A stretch of 64,000 nt of DNA from Falsiroseomonas algicola (lineage in GTDB: Bacteria > Pseudomonadota > Alphaproteobacteria > Acetobacterales > Acetobacteraceae): the NCBI RefSeq assembly GCF_011040385.1, contig NZ_JAAIKB010000014.1, positions 62,001-126,000 on the forward strand. Direction: 5' to 3'. Below the pieces are notes generated by a model. That model saw nothing but the letters and a program-made list of their open reading frames with translations, was not told where the DNA came from and made no database searches. The first letter of the stretch is position 1; each line of letters opens with the position of its first letter. A program made the translations under genes and the position numbers. This document shows, in pieces, positions 1 through 8,586 of the stretch.

Positions 1-681
1 TTCCTCGATTTCGATGGCACGCTGGTGGATATCGCCGAGCGACCCGAAGCCATCGATGTGCCGCCGGGTCTGCCGGCGCTTCTCATGCGGCTTTCAGCGC
101 GGCTGGATGGCGCGCTGGCCGTCGTCTCCGGCCGGCCGATCCCACAGCTGGATGAGCATCTGCCGGTGCCGATCGCCAAGGTAGGCGACCATGGCGGGTC
201 GCTCCGCGTCGATCCCGCAGGGCCGGTGGAGGGCCCACCGCTGGCCAGCCCCCCGGCCTCCTGGCTCGCCCGTGCCCGGCTGCTGGCGGATACCTTTCCC
301 GGTGCCTTCATCGAGGTGAAGGACCACGGCTTCGTCCTCCACTACCGCCAGGCGCCGGAGGCAGCGGGCATGGCCCAGGGCCTTCTGGAAGCGATGGTCG
401 CGGAGGCGCCCGACCATTTCACCCTGATGCCCGCCCGCATGGCATGGGAGGTGACGCCGCGCGCCGTATCGAAGGGCACGGCCGTGGCCGCGCTGCTGGC
501 GCGCGCGCCCTTCGCGGGCCGGGTGCCGGTGTTCATCGGCGACGACGTGACGGATGAGGCCGGGATGGCCGCGGCGCGCGCCGCGGGCGGGCTCGGGCTG
601 CGGTTGCAGGACAGTTTCGGCACGCCATCGGCCCTTCGCGCCTGGCTCGCCGCCTTGGCGGAGCCGAGTGACACCCCATGA
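1..681 (+). CDS. otsB: Trehalose-6-phosphate phosphatase, 5' end outside window
   Basis: Removes phosphate from trehalose-6-phosphate in the cytoplasm, the last step of OtsA/OtsB trehalose synthesis. The frame is open from base 1 and starts with the HAD-family nucleophile motif DFDGTLVD, so only a few N-terminal codons are missing; about 226 residues are visible. A later HAD motif, GDDVTDE, supplies the Mg-binding acidic residues near residue 180. The stop codon overlaps the ATG of otsA by 4 bases (ATGA), which indicates translational coupling and a shared role in osmoprotection. Family assignment is firm; the true start cannot be seen. Confidence 0.93.
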   Translation, partial: FLDFDGTLVDIAERPEAIDVPPGLPALLMRLSARLDGALAVVSGRPIPQLDEHLPVPIAKVGDHGGSLRVDPAGPVEGPPLASPPASWLARARLLADTFPGAFIEVKDHGFVLHYRQAPEAAGMAQGLLEAMVAEAPDHFTLMPARMAWEVTPRAVSKGTAVAALLARAPFAGRVPVFIGDDVTDEAGMAAARAAGGLGLRLQDSFGTPSALRAWLAALAEPSDTP

Positions 682-2084
682 GTCGTCTCGTCATCGTTGC
701 CAACCGGGTGCCCGACCCGAAGGAGCAGGGCGCCGTCGCGGGCGGCCTCGCCGTGGCGCTGAAGGATGCGCTGGCGAAGCGGGACGCCATGTGGTTCGGC
801 TGGTCCGGCAAGACGGCGCCGGAGACGGCCACCACGCCGGTGGAAGCGCGCGTCGGCCAGACCGCCTATGCGCGGCTCGATCTCGGCCAGGACGACTACC
901 GCCACTACTACCAGGGTTTCTCGAATGCCGCCTTGTGGCCGGTGCTGCATTACCGGCTGGGCGTGGCGCGGTTCGACCGGCTCGACTGGATCGGCTACCA
1001 GCGCGTCAATGCCGCCTTCGCCGCGGCGCTGGCGCCGCTGCTGCGGCCGGACGACACCATCTGGATCCACGACTTCCACCTGTTCCTGATGGCGAAGGAG
1101 TTGCGCGCGCTGGGCTGCAAGCAGCGCATCGGCTTCTTCCTGCACGTGCCCTTCCCGCCGCGTGCCGTCTTCACCGGCCTGCCGCATGCGCATGACGTGC
1201 TGGCGGCGATGGATGCGATCGATGCGATCGGCATGCAGACGGAAGACGATGCCGAGAACCTGCGCGGCGCGCTGATCTCCCACGGCCATGCGGGGGCCGC
1301 GATGCGCGTCGGCGCCTTCCCCATCGGCATCGATGCCACGGGCTTCGCCAACCTCGCCTCGCGCCAGGCGACGCAGAAGGAGGTGACGCGCCTGCGTGAT
1401 TCGCTGGCGGGACGGTCGCTCGCCATCGGCGTCGATCGCCTGGACTACACCAAGGGCCTGCCACAGCGCATCGCGGGCTTCGGCGCGCTGCTCAGCCGCT
1501 TCCCGAAGCACCGCGGCAAGATCACCTTCCTCCAGGTGGCGCCGGTCAGCCGCGGCGACGTGGCGCAATACCGCGCGCTGCGACGCGAACTCGATGAGAG
1601 CGTGGGCCGCATCAACGGCCAGATGGCGGAGCCCGACTGGGCGCCGATCCGCTACATCACCCGCGCGGTGGCGCGGCCGACGCTGGCGGGCTTCATGCGC
1701 ATGGCGCGGATCGGCATCGTGACGCCGCTGCGCGACGGCATGAACCTGGTCGCCAAGGAATTCGTGGCGGCGCAGGATGCGGATGATCCCGGTGTCCTCG
1801 TCCTCTCCCGCTTCGCCGGCGCGGCGCAGGAGATGGAAGGCGCGCTGCTGGTCAACCCGCTCGATCCCGATGACATCGCGGAGGCGCTGGACGTCGCGAT
1901 GGACATGCCGGCGGATGAGCGGCTGGATCGCTGGGCGCGCATGGCCGCGATCGTGCGCGCCAATACCGCCGCTGTCTGGTGCCGCCGCTTCCTCGCGGCG
2001 CTGGAAGGTGTCGAAGACGTGGCGGAAGCGGGGCGCGCCGGTGGCGCGCGCGTGAAGCGTCCGCGCAAGGCCAAGGCGGGGTGA
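678..2084 (+). CDS. otsA: Trehalose-6-phosphate synthase (UDP-forming)
   Basis: Glycosyltransferase family 20 enzyme that makes trehalose-6-phosphate from UDP-glucose and glucose-6-phosphate. The 468-residue protein has the expected motifs: an N-terminal GGLAVAL loop, the HDFHL motif near residue 135, VDRLDYTKGLPQR near residue 260 and DGMNLVAKEF near residue 355, which bind phosphate and nucleotide sugar. Length is normal for OtsA. The C-terminus is short and basic (KRPRKAKAG). The start ATG overlaps the otsB stop, so the two are one operon. A stem-loop follows the stop. Confidence 0.95.
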   Translation: MSRLVIVANRVPDPKEQGAVAGGLAVALKDALAKRDAMWFGWSGKTAPETATTPVEARVGQTAYARLDLGQDDYRHYYQGFSNAALWPVLHYRLGVARFDRLDWIGYQRVNAAFAAALAPLLRPDDTIWIHDFHLFLMAKELRALGCKQRIGFFLHVPFPPRAVFTGLPHAHDVLAAMDAIDAIGMQTEDDAENLRGALISHGHAGAAMRVGAFPIGIDATGFANLASRQATQKEVTRLRDSLAGRSLAIGVDRLDYTKGLPQRIAGFGALLSRFPKHRGKITFLQVAPVSRGDVAQYRALRRELDESVGRINGQMAEPDWAPIRYITRAVARPTLAGFMRMARIGIVTPLRDGMNLVAKEFVAAQDADDPGVLVLSRFAGAAQEMEGALLVNPLDPDDIAEALDVAMDMPADERLDRWARMAAIVRANTAAVWCRRFLAALEGVEDVAEAGRAGGARVKRPRKAKAG

Positions 2085-2086
2085 GG

Positions 2087-2113
2087 GGCGGCGGGGGCGA
2101 AAGCCCCGCCGCC
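2087..2113. terminator. Hairpin between convergent otsA and TonB receptor
   Basis: GC-rich inverted repeat with a GAAA tetraloop: left arm GGCGGCGGGGGC, right arm GCCCCGCCGCC (one base bulged). It sits in the 35-bp space between two convergent stop codons, so it can end transcription from both sides. There is no T-tract, so intrinsic termination is inferred. Confidence 0.5.
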
Positions 2114-2119
2114 GCCCTG

Positions 2120-4081
2120 TCAGAACACGAAGCGCGCGCCGACCAGCAGGCTGCGGCCCGGTGTGGCAAAGCCGTTCGCCGGCTCGTAGCGGCTGTTGGT
2201 GAGGTTGCGGCCCTCCGCGAAGGCCGTGATCCCCTCCATCACCCGGTAGCTGCCGGTCAGGTTCGCGACCGTGCCAGCCTTGTTGTAGGTCAGCCCGCCG
2301 ATGAAGGCGCCGCTGTTGCTGTAGGCCGCCGTCTCGGGCGAGGGGCCGGTGAACAGCACCTCCGGCGCGATGGTCAGGCGATCCGTCGGCGAGACACGGG
2401 CGCTGACGGCGACGACGTTCTTCGGCCGACGCGCGAGCGGCGCGCCCGTCACCTCGTCCCGCGTCTCCGTCGCCGTCCAGGCCACGCGGCCATCCAGCCA
2501 GGGCGCCGGGCGCATCGTCACGCCCACTTCCACGCCGCGCGACATGGCGCGCTCCACATTCGCCAGGCTGGTGAAGGTGGCGTTGAAGTTGATGAGGTTG
2601 CGGTACTGCGTGTCGAAATAGGTGACGTTGACCGTCGCCCCATCCTCCCGCCCGAAGAGGCCGAGATCCGTCTCCACCCCCGCTTCCCAGGAGAAGGAGG
2701 TTTCGGGCCGCAGGTCCGGATTGCCCTGGAAGGTCGTGCCGATGCGCCCGAAGCGCTGGTAGAGGGAGGGGGCCTTGAAGGCCGTGCCCGCCGCCAGGAT
2801 CAGGCGCGAATTCGCCTCCGGCACCTGCAGCACCGCGCCGGTGCGCCAGGACAGGAAGCCGTCATAGTCATCCGCCAGGTCCTGCCGCAGCCCGGCGGAG
2901 AGGTCGAGCCTGCCGCCCACCTGGCCCTGGACGCCCGCATGCAGCGCGGTGGAGCGTGCGGTCGCGTTGGTGGTGGTGCGGAAACTCGGCGATCCCGATT
3001 GCTGGTCCACCGCCTCCCGCTCATGCGTCACGCCGAAGGCCAGCGCCGATTGCGCGAAGGGCCCGACATCGCCGAGGCGGACGCGGTTGCCCCAGTCGAA
3101 GACCTGGCGTTCGCCGCGATAGAGGTCGTCCGTGCTGGCGCTGCTGCGGGCATCGGGCAGGTTGAGGTAGCGGCGGCGATCCTCCGTCAGCGCCAGGCGG
3201 AGCCCGGTGGTCCAGGCGCCGTCGAGCAGCGCCGTCTCGCCGCGCAGCTGCCCGTACCAGCGGCGGTCATTGCCGGTGTAGTTCGGGTCGTCATTCGGGA
3301 TGTTGTCGAGTTCGCTGCGGTTCTCGCGCCAGCGCACCAGGCCTTCCAGGCGGGTGCCTGCGGCGGGGTTCCAGCCGAAGCGCGCGGTGCCGGCAGCACC
3401 GCGGAAATCCTCGGTCTCCCGCGTGTCGCGATTGAACCGGCGGGCGGTGGCGTCGCTGCCCTGGGTGGTCAGGCCCTGGCCGGCCACCATGTAGTCCCAG
3501 GCCGGCATGCTGCCCATGACGCCGAGCGTGCCGCGCGCCGTGCCCTGGCTGCCGCCGGCGATCTCCCCGAAGGCCTGCATCGGCGTATTGGCCGGCGCCC
3601 GGCGGCTGATGAGGTTGATGACGCCGCTGATGGCGCCGGATCCGTAGAGGGAGGAGCCGGGGCCGCGCACCACCTCGATCCGCTCGATGTCACCCAGCAG
3701 CTCGTTGCCGAAGTTGAAGGCACCGTTGGGCTCCGACGGGTCGTTCACCGGCACGCCGTCCAGCAGCACCAGCACGTGGCGGGAGGCGCCGCCGCGGATG
3801 AAGGCGCTGGCCTGCTGGCCGATGCCGCCGATCTGCACCAGGCGCAGGCCCGGCACCGTCGCCAGCGCCTCCGCCAGGGTCTGGTAGCCGCGTTCCTCGA
3901 TATCCGCCCGCGTGATGACGGTGACGGCGGCGGGCACGCGTTCCGCGGGCGTCGGGATGCGGGTCGCCGTGACGATCGTCTCCGGCAGCACGGTGGTGGC
4001 GGGGGATGGTGTCTGCGCGAGCGCAGGCAGGGTGAGGCCGAGCACCAGCGGTGCGGCCAGGTGGTTCAGATAGCTTCGCAT
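2120..4081 (-). CDS. btuB: TonB-dependent outer-membrane receptor, vitamin B12 type
   Basis: Outer-membrane beta-barrel for TonB-driven uptake, probably of cobalamin or another corrinoid. The start chosen (ATG at 4081) is preceded by GGAGGG and gives about 653 residues with a signal peptide ending ALAQ. Next come a TonB-box region (ETIVTATR), a plug domain with GGASRHVLVLLDGVPVND, IERIEVVRGPGSSLYGSGAI and a barrel ending in aromatic Phe (GARFVF), as expected for Bam-dependent insertion. An in-frame start 36 bases further out lacks a ribosome site. A cobalamin riboswitch lies directly upstream, which is the main reason for the B12 assignment; no other B12 gene is visible here. Confidence 0.85.
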   Translation of the reverse strand: MRSYLNHLAAPLVLGLTLPALAQTPSPATTVLPETIVTATRIPTPAERVPAAVTVITRADIEERGYQTLAEALATVPGLRLVQIGGIGQQASAFIRGGASRHVLVLLDGVPVNDPSEPNGAFNFGNELLGDIERIEVVRGPGSSLYGSGAISGVINLISRRAPANTPMQAFGEIAGGSQGTARGTLGVMGSMPAWDYMVAGQGLTTQGSDATARRFNRDTRETEDFRGAAGTARFGWNPAAGTRLEGLVRWRENRSELDNIPNDDPNYTGNDRRWYGQLRGETALLDGAWTTGLRLALTEDRRRYLNLPDARSSASTDDLYRGERQVFDWGNRVRLGDVGPFAQSALAFGVTHEREAVDQQSGSPSFRTTTNATARSTALHAGVQGQVGGRLDLSAGLRQDLADDYDGFLSWRTGAVLQVPEANSRLILAAGTAFKAPSLYQRFGRIGTTFQGNPDLRPETSFSWEAGVETDLGLFGREDGATVNVTYFDTQYRNLINFNATFTSLANVERAMSRGVEVGVTMRPAPWLDGRVAWTATETRDEVTGAPLARRPKNVVAVSARVSPTDRLTIAPEVLFTGPSPETAAYSNSGAFIGGLTYNKAGTVANLTGSYRVMEGITAFAEGRNLTNSRYEPANGFATPGRSLLVGARFVF

Positions 4082-4244
4082 CGGGTCCCTCCGAGCGACT
4101 GGACGACATGCCCGCACGCCCCTGCCGGGGCGCGCTGGCGGTTGGCGTCGTCGCCGCAGGCGGAAACGAGCGGCGGCGGGCCGAAGCGGGCCCGTTGCCT
4201 GTCGTTCCGTTGCGCCGGTGCACCCCGCCCGGCACGCGCGTGAC

Positions 4245-4465
4245 GTCTCTGCGCCGGCCGGTCTCCTGGCTCACGGAGTGCCGGGGGAATGAAATCCCCG
4301 GTGCCCCCGCCGCCTTCTCAGGCCCGATGGACCCAATGGCGTCTGGCAGGGGCGCTCCGCCTACAGTTGCGGGGGCAGCCGCGGACTGGGCCGGCACCCC
4401 GCTTGCGCCGGGGCCGGCCTTCGCGCGTTCCCGTTTCAGCCCTTGCGGGCCACCGGCGCATGGGC
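4245..4465 (-). promoter_or_regulatory. Cobalamin riboswitch in leader of TonB receptor
   Basis: Read on the minus strand, the leader has the hallmarks of the cobalamin riboswitch in the right order: a 5' segment with GAAACGGGAACG (about 4429-4440), the core CTGCCCCCGCAACTGTA (4362-4378), and the B12 box GCCAGGAGACCGGCC (4256-4270). The B12 box is about 175 bases upstream of the receptor ATG. Binding of adenosylcobalamin is expected to repress the receptor. Outer limits are approximate. It fills most of the 4082-4508 gap between genes. Confidence 0.9.
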
Positions 4466-4508
4466 GGAGGCTAGCACCGCCCGCGAAGCCGGGACAATCG
4501 GGCGGGCT

Positions 4509-5132
4509 TCAGAAGATCCAGCCTGCTGCCTTGATGGCGAACCACACCATGGCGCCGAGCACCACGGTCGCAAAGACGCAGCCCGCGATGGTCAGCACCA
4601 TGCCCCAGCCCGTGACCTTGCTGTCATGCTCGATCAGGCCGAGCGCCATGACGATGTTGCCGAAGGCCGGCGGTCCGTTGGTGCCGGGCCCCGGCAGGAT
4701 CAGCATGATGGCGACATAGGCCGTCAGCCAGCCGATGATGCGTTCGCCGAGCGGGCTGGTGAAGAAGCCGGGGCGTGGCCTGACATAGCGCTCGATCCGC
4801 CCGAGCCCCTTGGAGGAGGCGGAAGCCAGGCGGAGCAGGTCCGACCGCTTGATGGTCTGCCGCGCCAGGATGCCCGGCAGCTTAGGCACCCGCAGCCCGA
4901 GCCCCATCTGCACGCCCAGGATCAGCAGCGGCGTGCCGAAGACGCTGGCCATGCCGGGCAGCAGCCCCGGCAGCAGCAGCAGCAGCAGCAGCATGCCAAA
5001 GGCGCGGTCGCCGAAGGCGGTCGCCATCTCGCCGAGGCTGATCCGCTCCCCCGGGAAGGCCGCCGCGACCTCCGCCACGATGCGGGAGATCGGCGCGCTG
5101 TCGGCCGTGGAAGGGGCCTCCTCGGTCGTCAT
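4509..5132 (-). CDS. Exopolysaccharide synthesis ExoD family membrane protein
   Basis: A 207-residue integral membrane protein of the ExoD family (COG3932), linked in rhizobia to exopolysaccharide production and alkaline tolerance; its biochemical role is unknown. An N-terminal segment with PGERISLGEMATAFGDRAFG precedes a hydrophobic Leu-run (seven consecutive CTG codons, seen as (CAG)7 at 4971-4991 on the plus strand), then conserved PGTNGPP and a GLIEHDSKV segment, and C-terminal membrane helices. It lies 58 bases downstream of a second ExoD-like gene on the same strand, suggesting a tandem duplication in one operon. Confidence 0.82.
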   Translation of the reverse strand: MTTEEAPSTADSAPISRIVAEVAAAFPGERISLGEMATAFGDRAFGMLLLLLLLPGLLPGMASVFGTPLLILGVQMGLGLRVPKLPGILARQTIKRSDLLRLASASSKGLGRIERYVRPRPGFFTSPLGERIIGWLTAYVAIMLILPGPGTNGPPAFGNIVMALGLIEHDSKVTGWGMVLTIAGCVFATVVLGAMVWFAIKAAGWIF

Positions 5133-5190
5133 GGGGCGGGCATCCGGGCAGGGACGGCGGCGTGGTGGGGACCGCCGGTCGCGATGGGGG

Positions 5191-5697
5191 TCATGGCGAT
5201 CCGATCAGGTGGTTGAAGGTAGCCAGCAGGGCCAAGCCGATGCTGGCGAGGATGGTGAGGCTGAGCGCCGCGGCCAGCAGGCCGAGCACCGCGCCGAGCG
5301 CAATGGTGACGCTGTCGTTCTCCACCACGCCGATGGCCATGATGAGGCAGGCGAGGGCCGGCGGGGCGTTGGTGAAGGGCGTCGGCAGGATGACGACGAG
5401 ACCGAGCAGCAGCACCCAGAGCCCCACCACCCGTTCCCCGGTCGCGCTGGTCAGGGCGGAGGGCCGGGGATGCGCCATGCGTTCCACCCTCAGCAGCCAG
5501 GGCATGGCGCGCGTCGTCGCCCGGCGCAGCGTGTCCCGCCGCAGGCGTCGTCCCGCGATGAACCGCGGCAATGTGGGCCCCGGCCGGCCCGCGGCCAGTT
5601 GCGCCGCCACCAGCATCATCGGCAGCCCCGCCACGGTGCTGAGGCCCGGCAGGTAGAAGGGCAGCAGGTTCGGCAGGGCGAAGAGGACGATCAGCAC
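5191..5697 (-). CDS. Second ExoD-like membrane protein, start codon unclear
   Basis: Paralogue of the downstream gene, sharing the ExoD layout: LLPGLSTV-type helix, PTPFTNAPPALA loop, GVVENDSVT segment and terminal membrane helices. The coordinates use the only canonical in-frame start (GTG at 5697, 168 residues), but similarity to the neighbour continues upstream in the same frame to about 5800 (LTLGDLATALGQRGFG aligns with ISLGEMATAFGDRAFG). That extension has no ATG, GTG or TTG before the in-frame TAA near 5907. A good ribosome site (GGAGAGGAG, about 5852-5860) is followed by a TTG in another frame, which suggests a frameshift or an unusual start. Confidence 0.7.
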   Translation of the reverse strand: MLIVLFALPNLLPFYLPGLSTVAGLPMMLVAAQLAAGRPGPTLPRFIAGRRLRRDTLRRATTRAMPWLLRVERMAHPRPSALTSATGERVVGLWVLLLGLVVILPTPFTNAPPALACLIMAIGVVENDSVTIALGAVLGLLAAALSLTILASIGLALLATFNHLIGSP

Positions 5698-5951
5698 GCC
5701 GAAGCCGCGCTGCCCCAGCGCGGTGGCGAGGTCGCCCAGCGTCAGCGTCGCCGTCGGCCAGTCCCGGGCAAGCCGATCGAGCAGGACGGAAACCGGCGCG
5801 CCGGGCGGGGCCCCCGGCGCTGCGCCCTGGTGGTGGTCGATGACGTGGCAACTCCTCTCCGGACCCGAAACCTCAGGCTCTTGCGGCCTTCCCTGTCGAG
5901 GCTCCGGTTAGCATGCCGGGCGGGGCGCTGACAGCGCCGGAAAGGCCCCCG

Positions 5952-6767
5952 CTAGGTGCCCGTGAAGCGCGGCCGGCGTTTCTCCATGAAGGCGCGCCGG
6001 CCCTCCCGGTAGTCGGCGCTGTCGAAGCAGGCGGCGAAGGCGGCCTGCACCGCCGCCATGTCCCGCGCGGCCGGGTCCTGCACCGCGGCCGCGACGGAGA
6101 GCTTGGCGGAGCGGATGGTGAGCGGCGCGTTGCCGGCGATGGTCGCCGCCAGCTTCGCCACCGTGCTGTCCAGCAATTCCACCGGCACCACGTCATTCAC
6201 CAGGCCGATCCGCTCCGCCTCCCAGGCATCGATCCGCTCACCGGTGAAGAGCAGCATGCGCGCATGCGCCGGGCCGACCAGGCTGGTCAGCGTCTGCACC
6301 GTGGGGAAGCCATAGGCCAGGCCGAGCTTCGCCGCGGGAATCCCGAAGCTCGCATCCTCCGCCGCGATGCGGAGATCGGCGCTCATCGCCAGGCCCAGCC
6401 CGCCGCCCAGGCAGAAGCCCCTGATCTTGGCGATGACGGGTTTCGGGAAGCTGGCCAGCGCCGCCCGCCCGGCGGCGGTCAGGCGTTCATAGGCCTGCTG
6501 CGCCTCCGCATCGCTGCGCTGGGCCTCGAACTGGCTGATATCGGCGCCGGAGACGAAGGCCTTGTCGCCCGCGCCCTCCAGCACGACGACGCGCACCTCC
6601 GGATCGGCCGCGAAGCCCTCCAGCGCCTGGGCCAGCCCCTCCCACATCGGGATGGACATGGCGTTGCGCTTCTCGGGCTGGTTGAACACCACGCGGCCGA
6701 CACCGCCATGGGTGTCGGCCAGGATCTTCGACCCCGCGAATTCGCGGCGCGTCGGCGCTTCGGCCAT
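5952..6767 (-). CDS. Enoyl-CoA hydratase/isomerase family protein
   Basis: Crotonase-fold enzyme acting on acyl-CoA thioesters, 271 residues. Visible motifs are the N-terminal FNQPEKRNAMS, the oxyanion-hole segment FVSGADISQF, GFCLGGGLGLAMSADLRIA and the FGIPAAKLGLAY region. The substrate cannot be deduced; members include enoyl-CoA hydratases, isomerases and related enzymes. The ATG at 6767 was chosen because the frame further upstream runs through the next gene and shows no homology. It is followed on the same strand by nothing obvious; a Bug-type binding protein gene lies 74 bases upstream. Confidence 0.85.
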   Translation of the reverse strand: MAEAPTRREFAGSKILADTHGGVGRVVFNQPEKRNAMSIPMWEGLAQALEGFAADPEVRVVVLEGAGDKAFVSGADISQFEAQRSDAEAQQAYERLTAAGRAALASFPKPVIAKIRGFCLGGGLGLAMSADLRIAAEDASFGIPAAKLGLAYGFPTVQTLTSLVGPAHARMLLFTGERIDAWEAERIGLVNDVVPVELLDSTVAKLAATIAGNAPLTIRSAKLSVAAAVQDPAARDMAAVQAAFAACFDSADYREGRRAFMEKRRPRFTGT

Positions 6768-6841
6768 CGATGACTCTCCCGGTTCTATGCCGATCACATG
6801 ACATCGGATCGGCATTCTGTCCCGGGATGTGCAACAAAAGT

Positions 6842-7822
6842 TTATTCCGGTTGAAAATTCGCGATCCGGAGCAATTCCGCGTTGCGGGCCACATCCGCCG
6901 CGATGAAGCGCTCGGCCTCCGCCACCGTTTCCGCCAGCGGTTCGAAGCCGAGGCCGGTCAGGCGTTCCACCACCGCGGGCTCCCGCATCCCCTCGACCAG
7001 CGCGGCGTTCATGCGTGCCACCAGCTCCGCCGGCACGGCGCGGGCGGCCCAGACACCGTACCAGGAGAAGAACTCGAAGCCCGGCAGGCCGGCTTCCGAC
7101 ATGGTGGGCAGTTCCGGCGCCAGCGGCGTGCGGCTGGCGGTGGCGATGCCGAGGCCGCGCAACTGCCCGCCGCGGATCATCGGCAGGGTGGCCAGCACCG
7201 GGTCGAACATCAGGTGGGCATTGCCCGCCGCCACGTCGGTCAGCGCCGGCGCGGTGCCGCGATAGCCCACGATCTCGATATTCGCGCCGGTGACGCGGTT
7301 GAACTCGATGGTGCCGAGATGGCCTGCGGAGCCGAGCGAGGAGGTGGCGAAGGACCATTGCGCAGGGTTGCGCTTCGCGGCCTCCACGATCTCCGGGATC
7401 GTCCGCTGCGGACGGGACGGGGACATGACCAGCACCAGCGGCCCACGGGCGGTGCGCGCCACGGGGACGAAATCCGCCACGGGATCGTAGGGCACGTTGC
7501 GCATGACATGGCGCGCCATGACGTGGATCGAGGCCGAGCCGAGGATCGTGTAGCCATCCGCCGGGGATTGCAGCATGGCCGTGCTGCCGACCTGGCCGTT
7601 GGCGCCGGAGCGGTTCTCCACCACCACGGAAACGCCCAGCTTCTCTCCGATCTTCTGCGCGGCGAGGCGGGACATGGCGTCCGTTGCGCCGCCGGGGGGA
7701 TAGGGGACGATCATGCGGATGTTGCGGTTGGGCCAGGCGCCCTGGGCGTGGACCGCCGGTGCGGCCATGGGAGCGGCCAAGAGGCCGCTGGTTGCCATCA
7801 GGATGCCACGCCTGCCGATCAT
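6842..7822 (-). CDS. Bug/TctC family periplasmic binding protein
   Basis: Substrate-binding protein of the tripartite tricarboxylate transporter (TTT) family, 326 residues. A twin-arginine-like signal (MIGRRGILMATSG, cleavage after VHAQ) leads to the family core: WPNRNIRMIVPYPPGGATD, VVENRSGANGQVG, a DGYTILG segment and GLGIATASRTP. Ligands of such proteins are usually small carboxylates. No TctA or TctB membrane gene is near, so it is an orphan binding protein that may use a transporter encoded elsewhere. It may be cotranscribed with the downstream enoyl-CoA hydratase gene (74-base gap). Confidence 0.88.
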   Translation of the reverse strand: MIGRRGILMATSGLLAAPMAAPAVHAQGAWPNRNIRMIVPYPPGGATDAMSRLAAQKIGEKLGVSVVVENRSGANGQVGSTAMLQSPADGYTILGSASIHVMARHVMRNVPYDPVADFVPVARTARGPLVLVMSPSRPQRTIPEIVEAAKRNPAQWSFATSSLGSAGHLGTIEFNRVTGANIEIVGYRGTAPALTDVAAGNAHLMFDPVLATLPMIRGGQLRGLGIATASRTPLAPELPTMSEAGLPGFEFFSWYGVWAARAVPAELVARMNAALVEGMREPAVVERLTGLGFEPLAETVAEAERFIAADVARNAELLRIANFQPE

Positions 7823-7910
7823 TGCCCTGTTCCCTGTTCCCGGTGCGGGCGCAGTCTGGCACCCGTGAAGCGGGCGCGCAAACCGGTCGTGGATCAGGCA
7901 GGAAGCACCC

Positions 7911-8534
7911 ATGGATAGCGTGGATATCGCCCTCTGCCTGGCCATGGACGTCTCCGCCAGCGTCAGCTTCGAGGAGTTCGCGCTGATGGCCGGCGGCACC
8001 GCGGCAGCCTTCCGCGACGCCTCCGTGCTGGCCGCCGCCACCGGCGGGCCCCGCCGCGCGGCGGCCGTGGCGCTGCTGCTGTGGTCCGGCACCGGCCAGC
8101 AGGATCTCGCCATCGGCTGGACCCGCATCGCCGATCCCGCGGGGGCGGAGGCGCTGGCCGAGGCGATCGAGAATGCCCCCCGCCTGCCGCGCCCCGGCGC
8201 CACCGCGCTGGGGGAAGGGATGGCCGCGGGCCTCGCGACCCTGGCGCGCTGCCCGGCGGAGGCCACGCGCACCGTCATGGACGTGTCCGGCGATGGCCGC
8301 CACAACCAGGGGCGGGACCCGGCGCCGGTGCGGGATCTGGCCGTGGCGGCCGGCATCACCATCAACGGCCTGGCGATCCTGAACGAGGAGCCGGATCTGC
8401 TGGACCATTACGAGGCCGAGGTCATCGGCGGCCCCGGCGCCTTCGCCATGGAATGCGCCGACTACATCGACTTCGCCGACGCCATCCTGCGGAAGCTGCG
8501 CCGGGAACTCGGCGGGGGAAGCCTTGTGGTCTGA
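7911..8534 (+). CDS. DUF1194 (von Willebrand A-like) protein
   Basis: A 207-residue protein of the DUF1194 family, which resembles VWA domains. It has an N-terminal MIDAS-like DVSAS motif at residues 13-17, a Thr region TALGEGM and a second acidic motif VMDVSGDGRHN that would complete a metal site. Function is unknown; family members are often exported, but no signal peptide is seen here (start ATG at 7911). It diverges from the Bug-protein gene across an 88-base intergenic space and is followed 52 bases later by phnW. Confidence 0.75.
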   Translation: MDSVDIALCLAMDVSASVSFEEFALMAGGTAAAFRDASVLAAATGGPRRAAAVALLLWSGTGQQDLAIGWTRIADPAGAEALAEAIENAPRLPRPGATALGEGMAAGLATLARCPAEATRTVMDVSGDGRHNQGRDPAPVRDLAVAAGITINGLAILNEEPDLLDHYEAEVIGGPGAFAMECADYIDFADAILRKLRRELGGGSLVV

Positions 8535-8586
8535 CCCCCGCCGGGCCTAAGCCCGCGGCACGAAGAACGCCCCACGGACCCGCATC

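Noticed and set aside
1979-4243. Long plus-strand frame opposite the TonB receptor gene
   Set aside because: It is opposite a gene with clear signal peptide, plug and barrel; composition (Gly, Ala, Arg, His-rich) is typical of an antisense shadow.
5952-8408. One long minus-strand frame joining the hydratase to sequence upstream
   Set aside because: Crotonase homology begins at the ATG at 6767; the upstream part overlaps the Bug gene in another frame.
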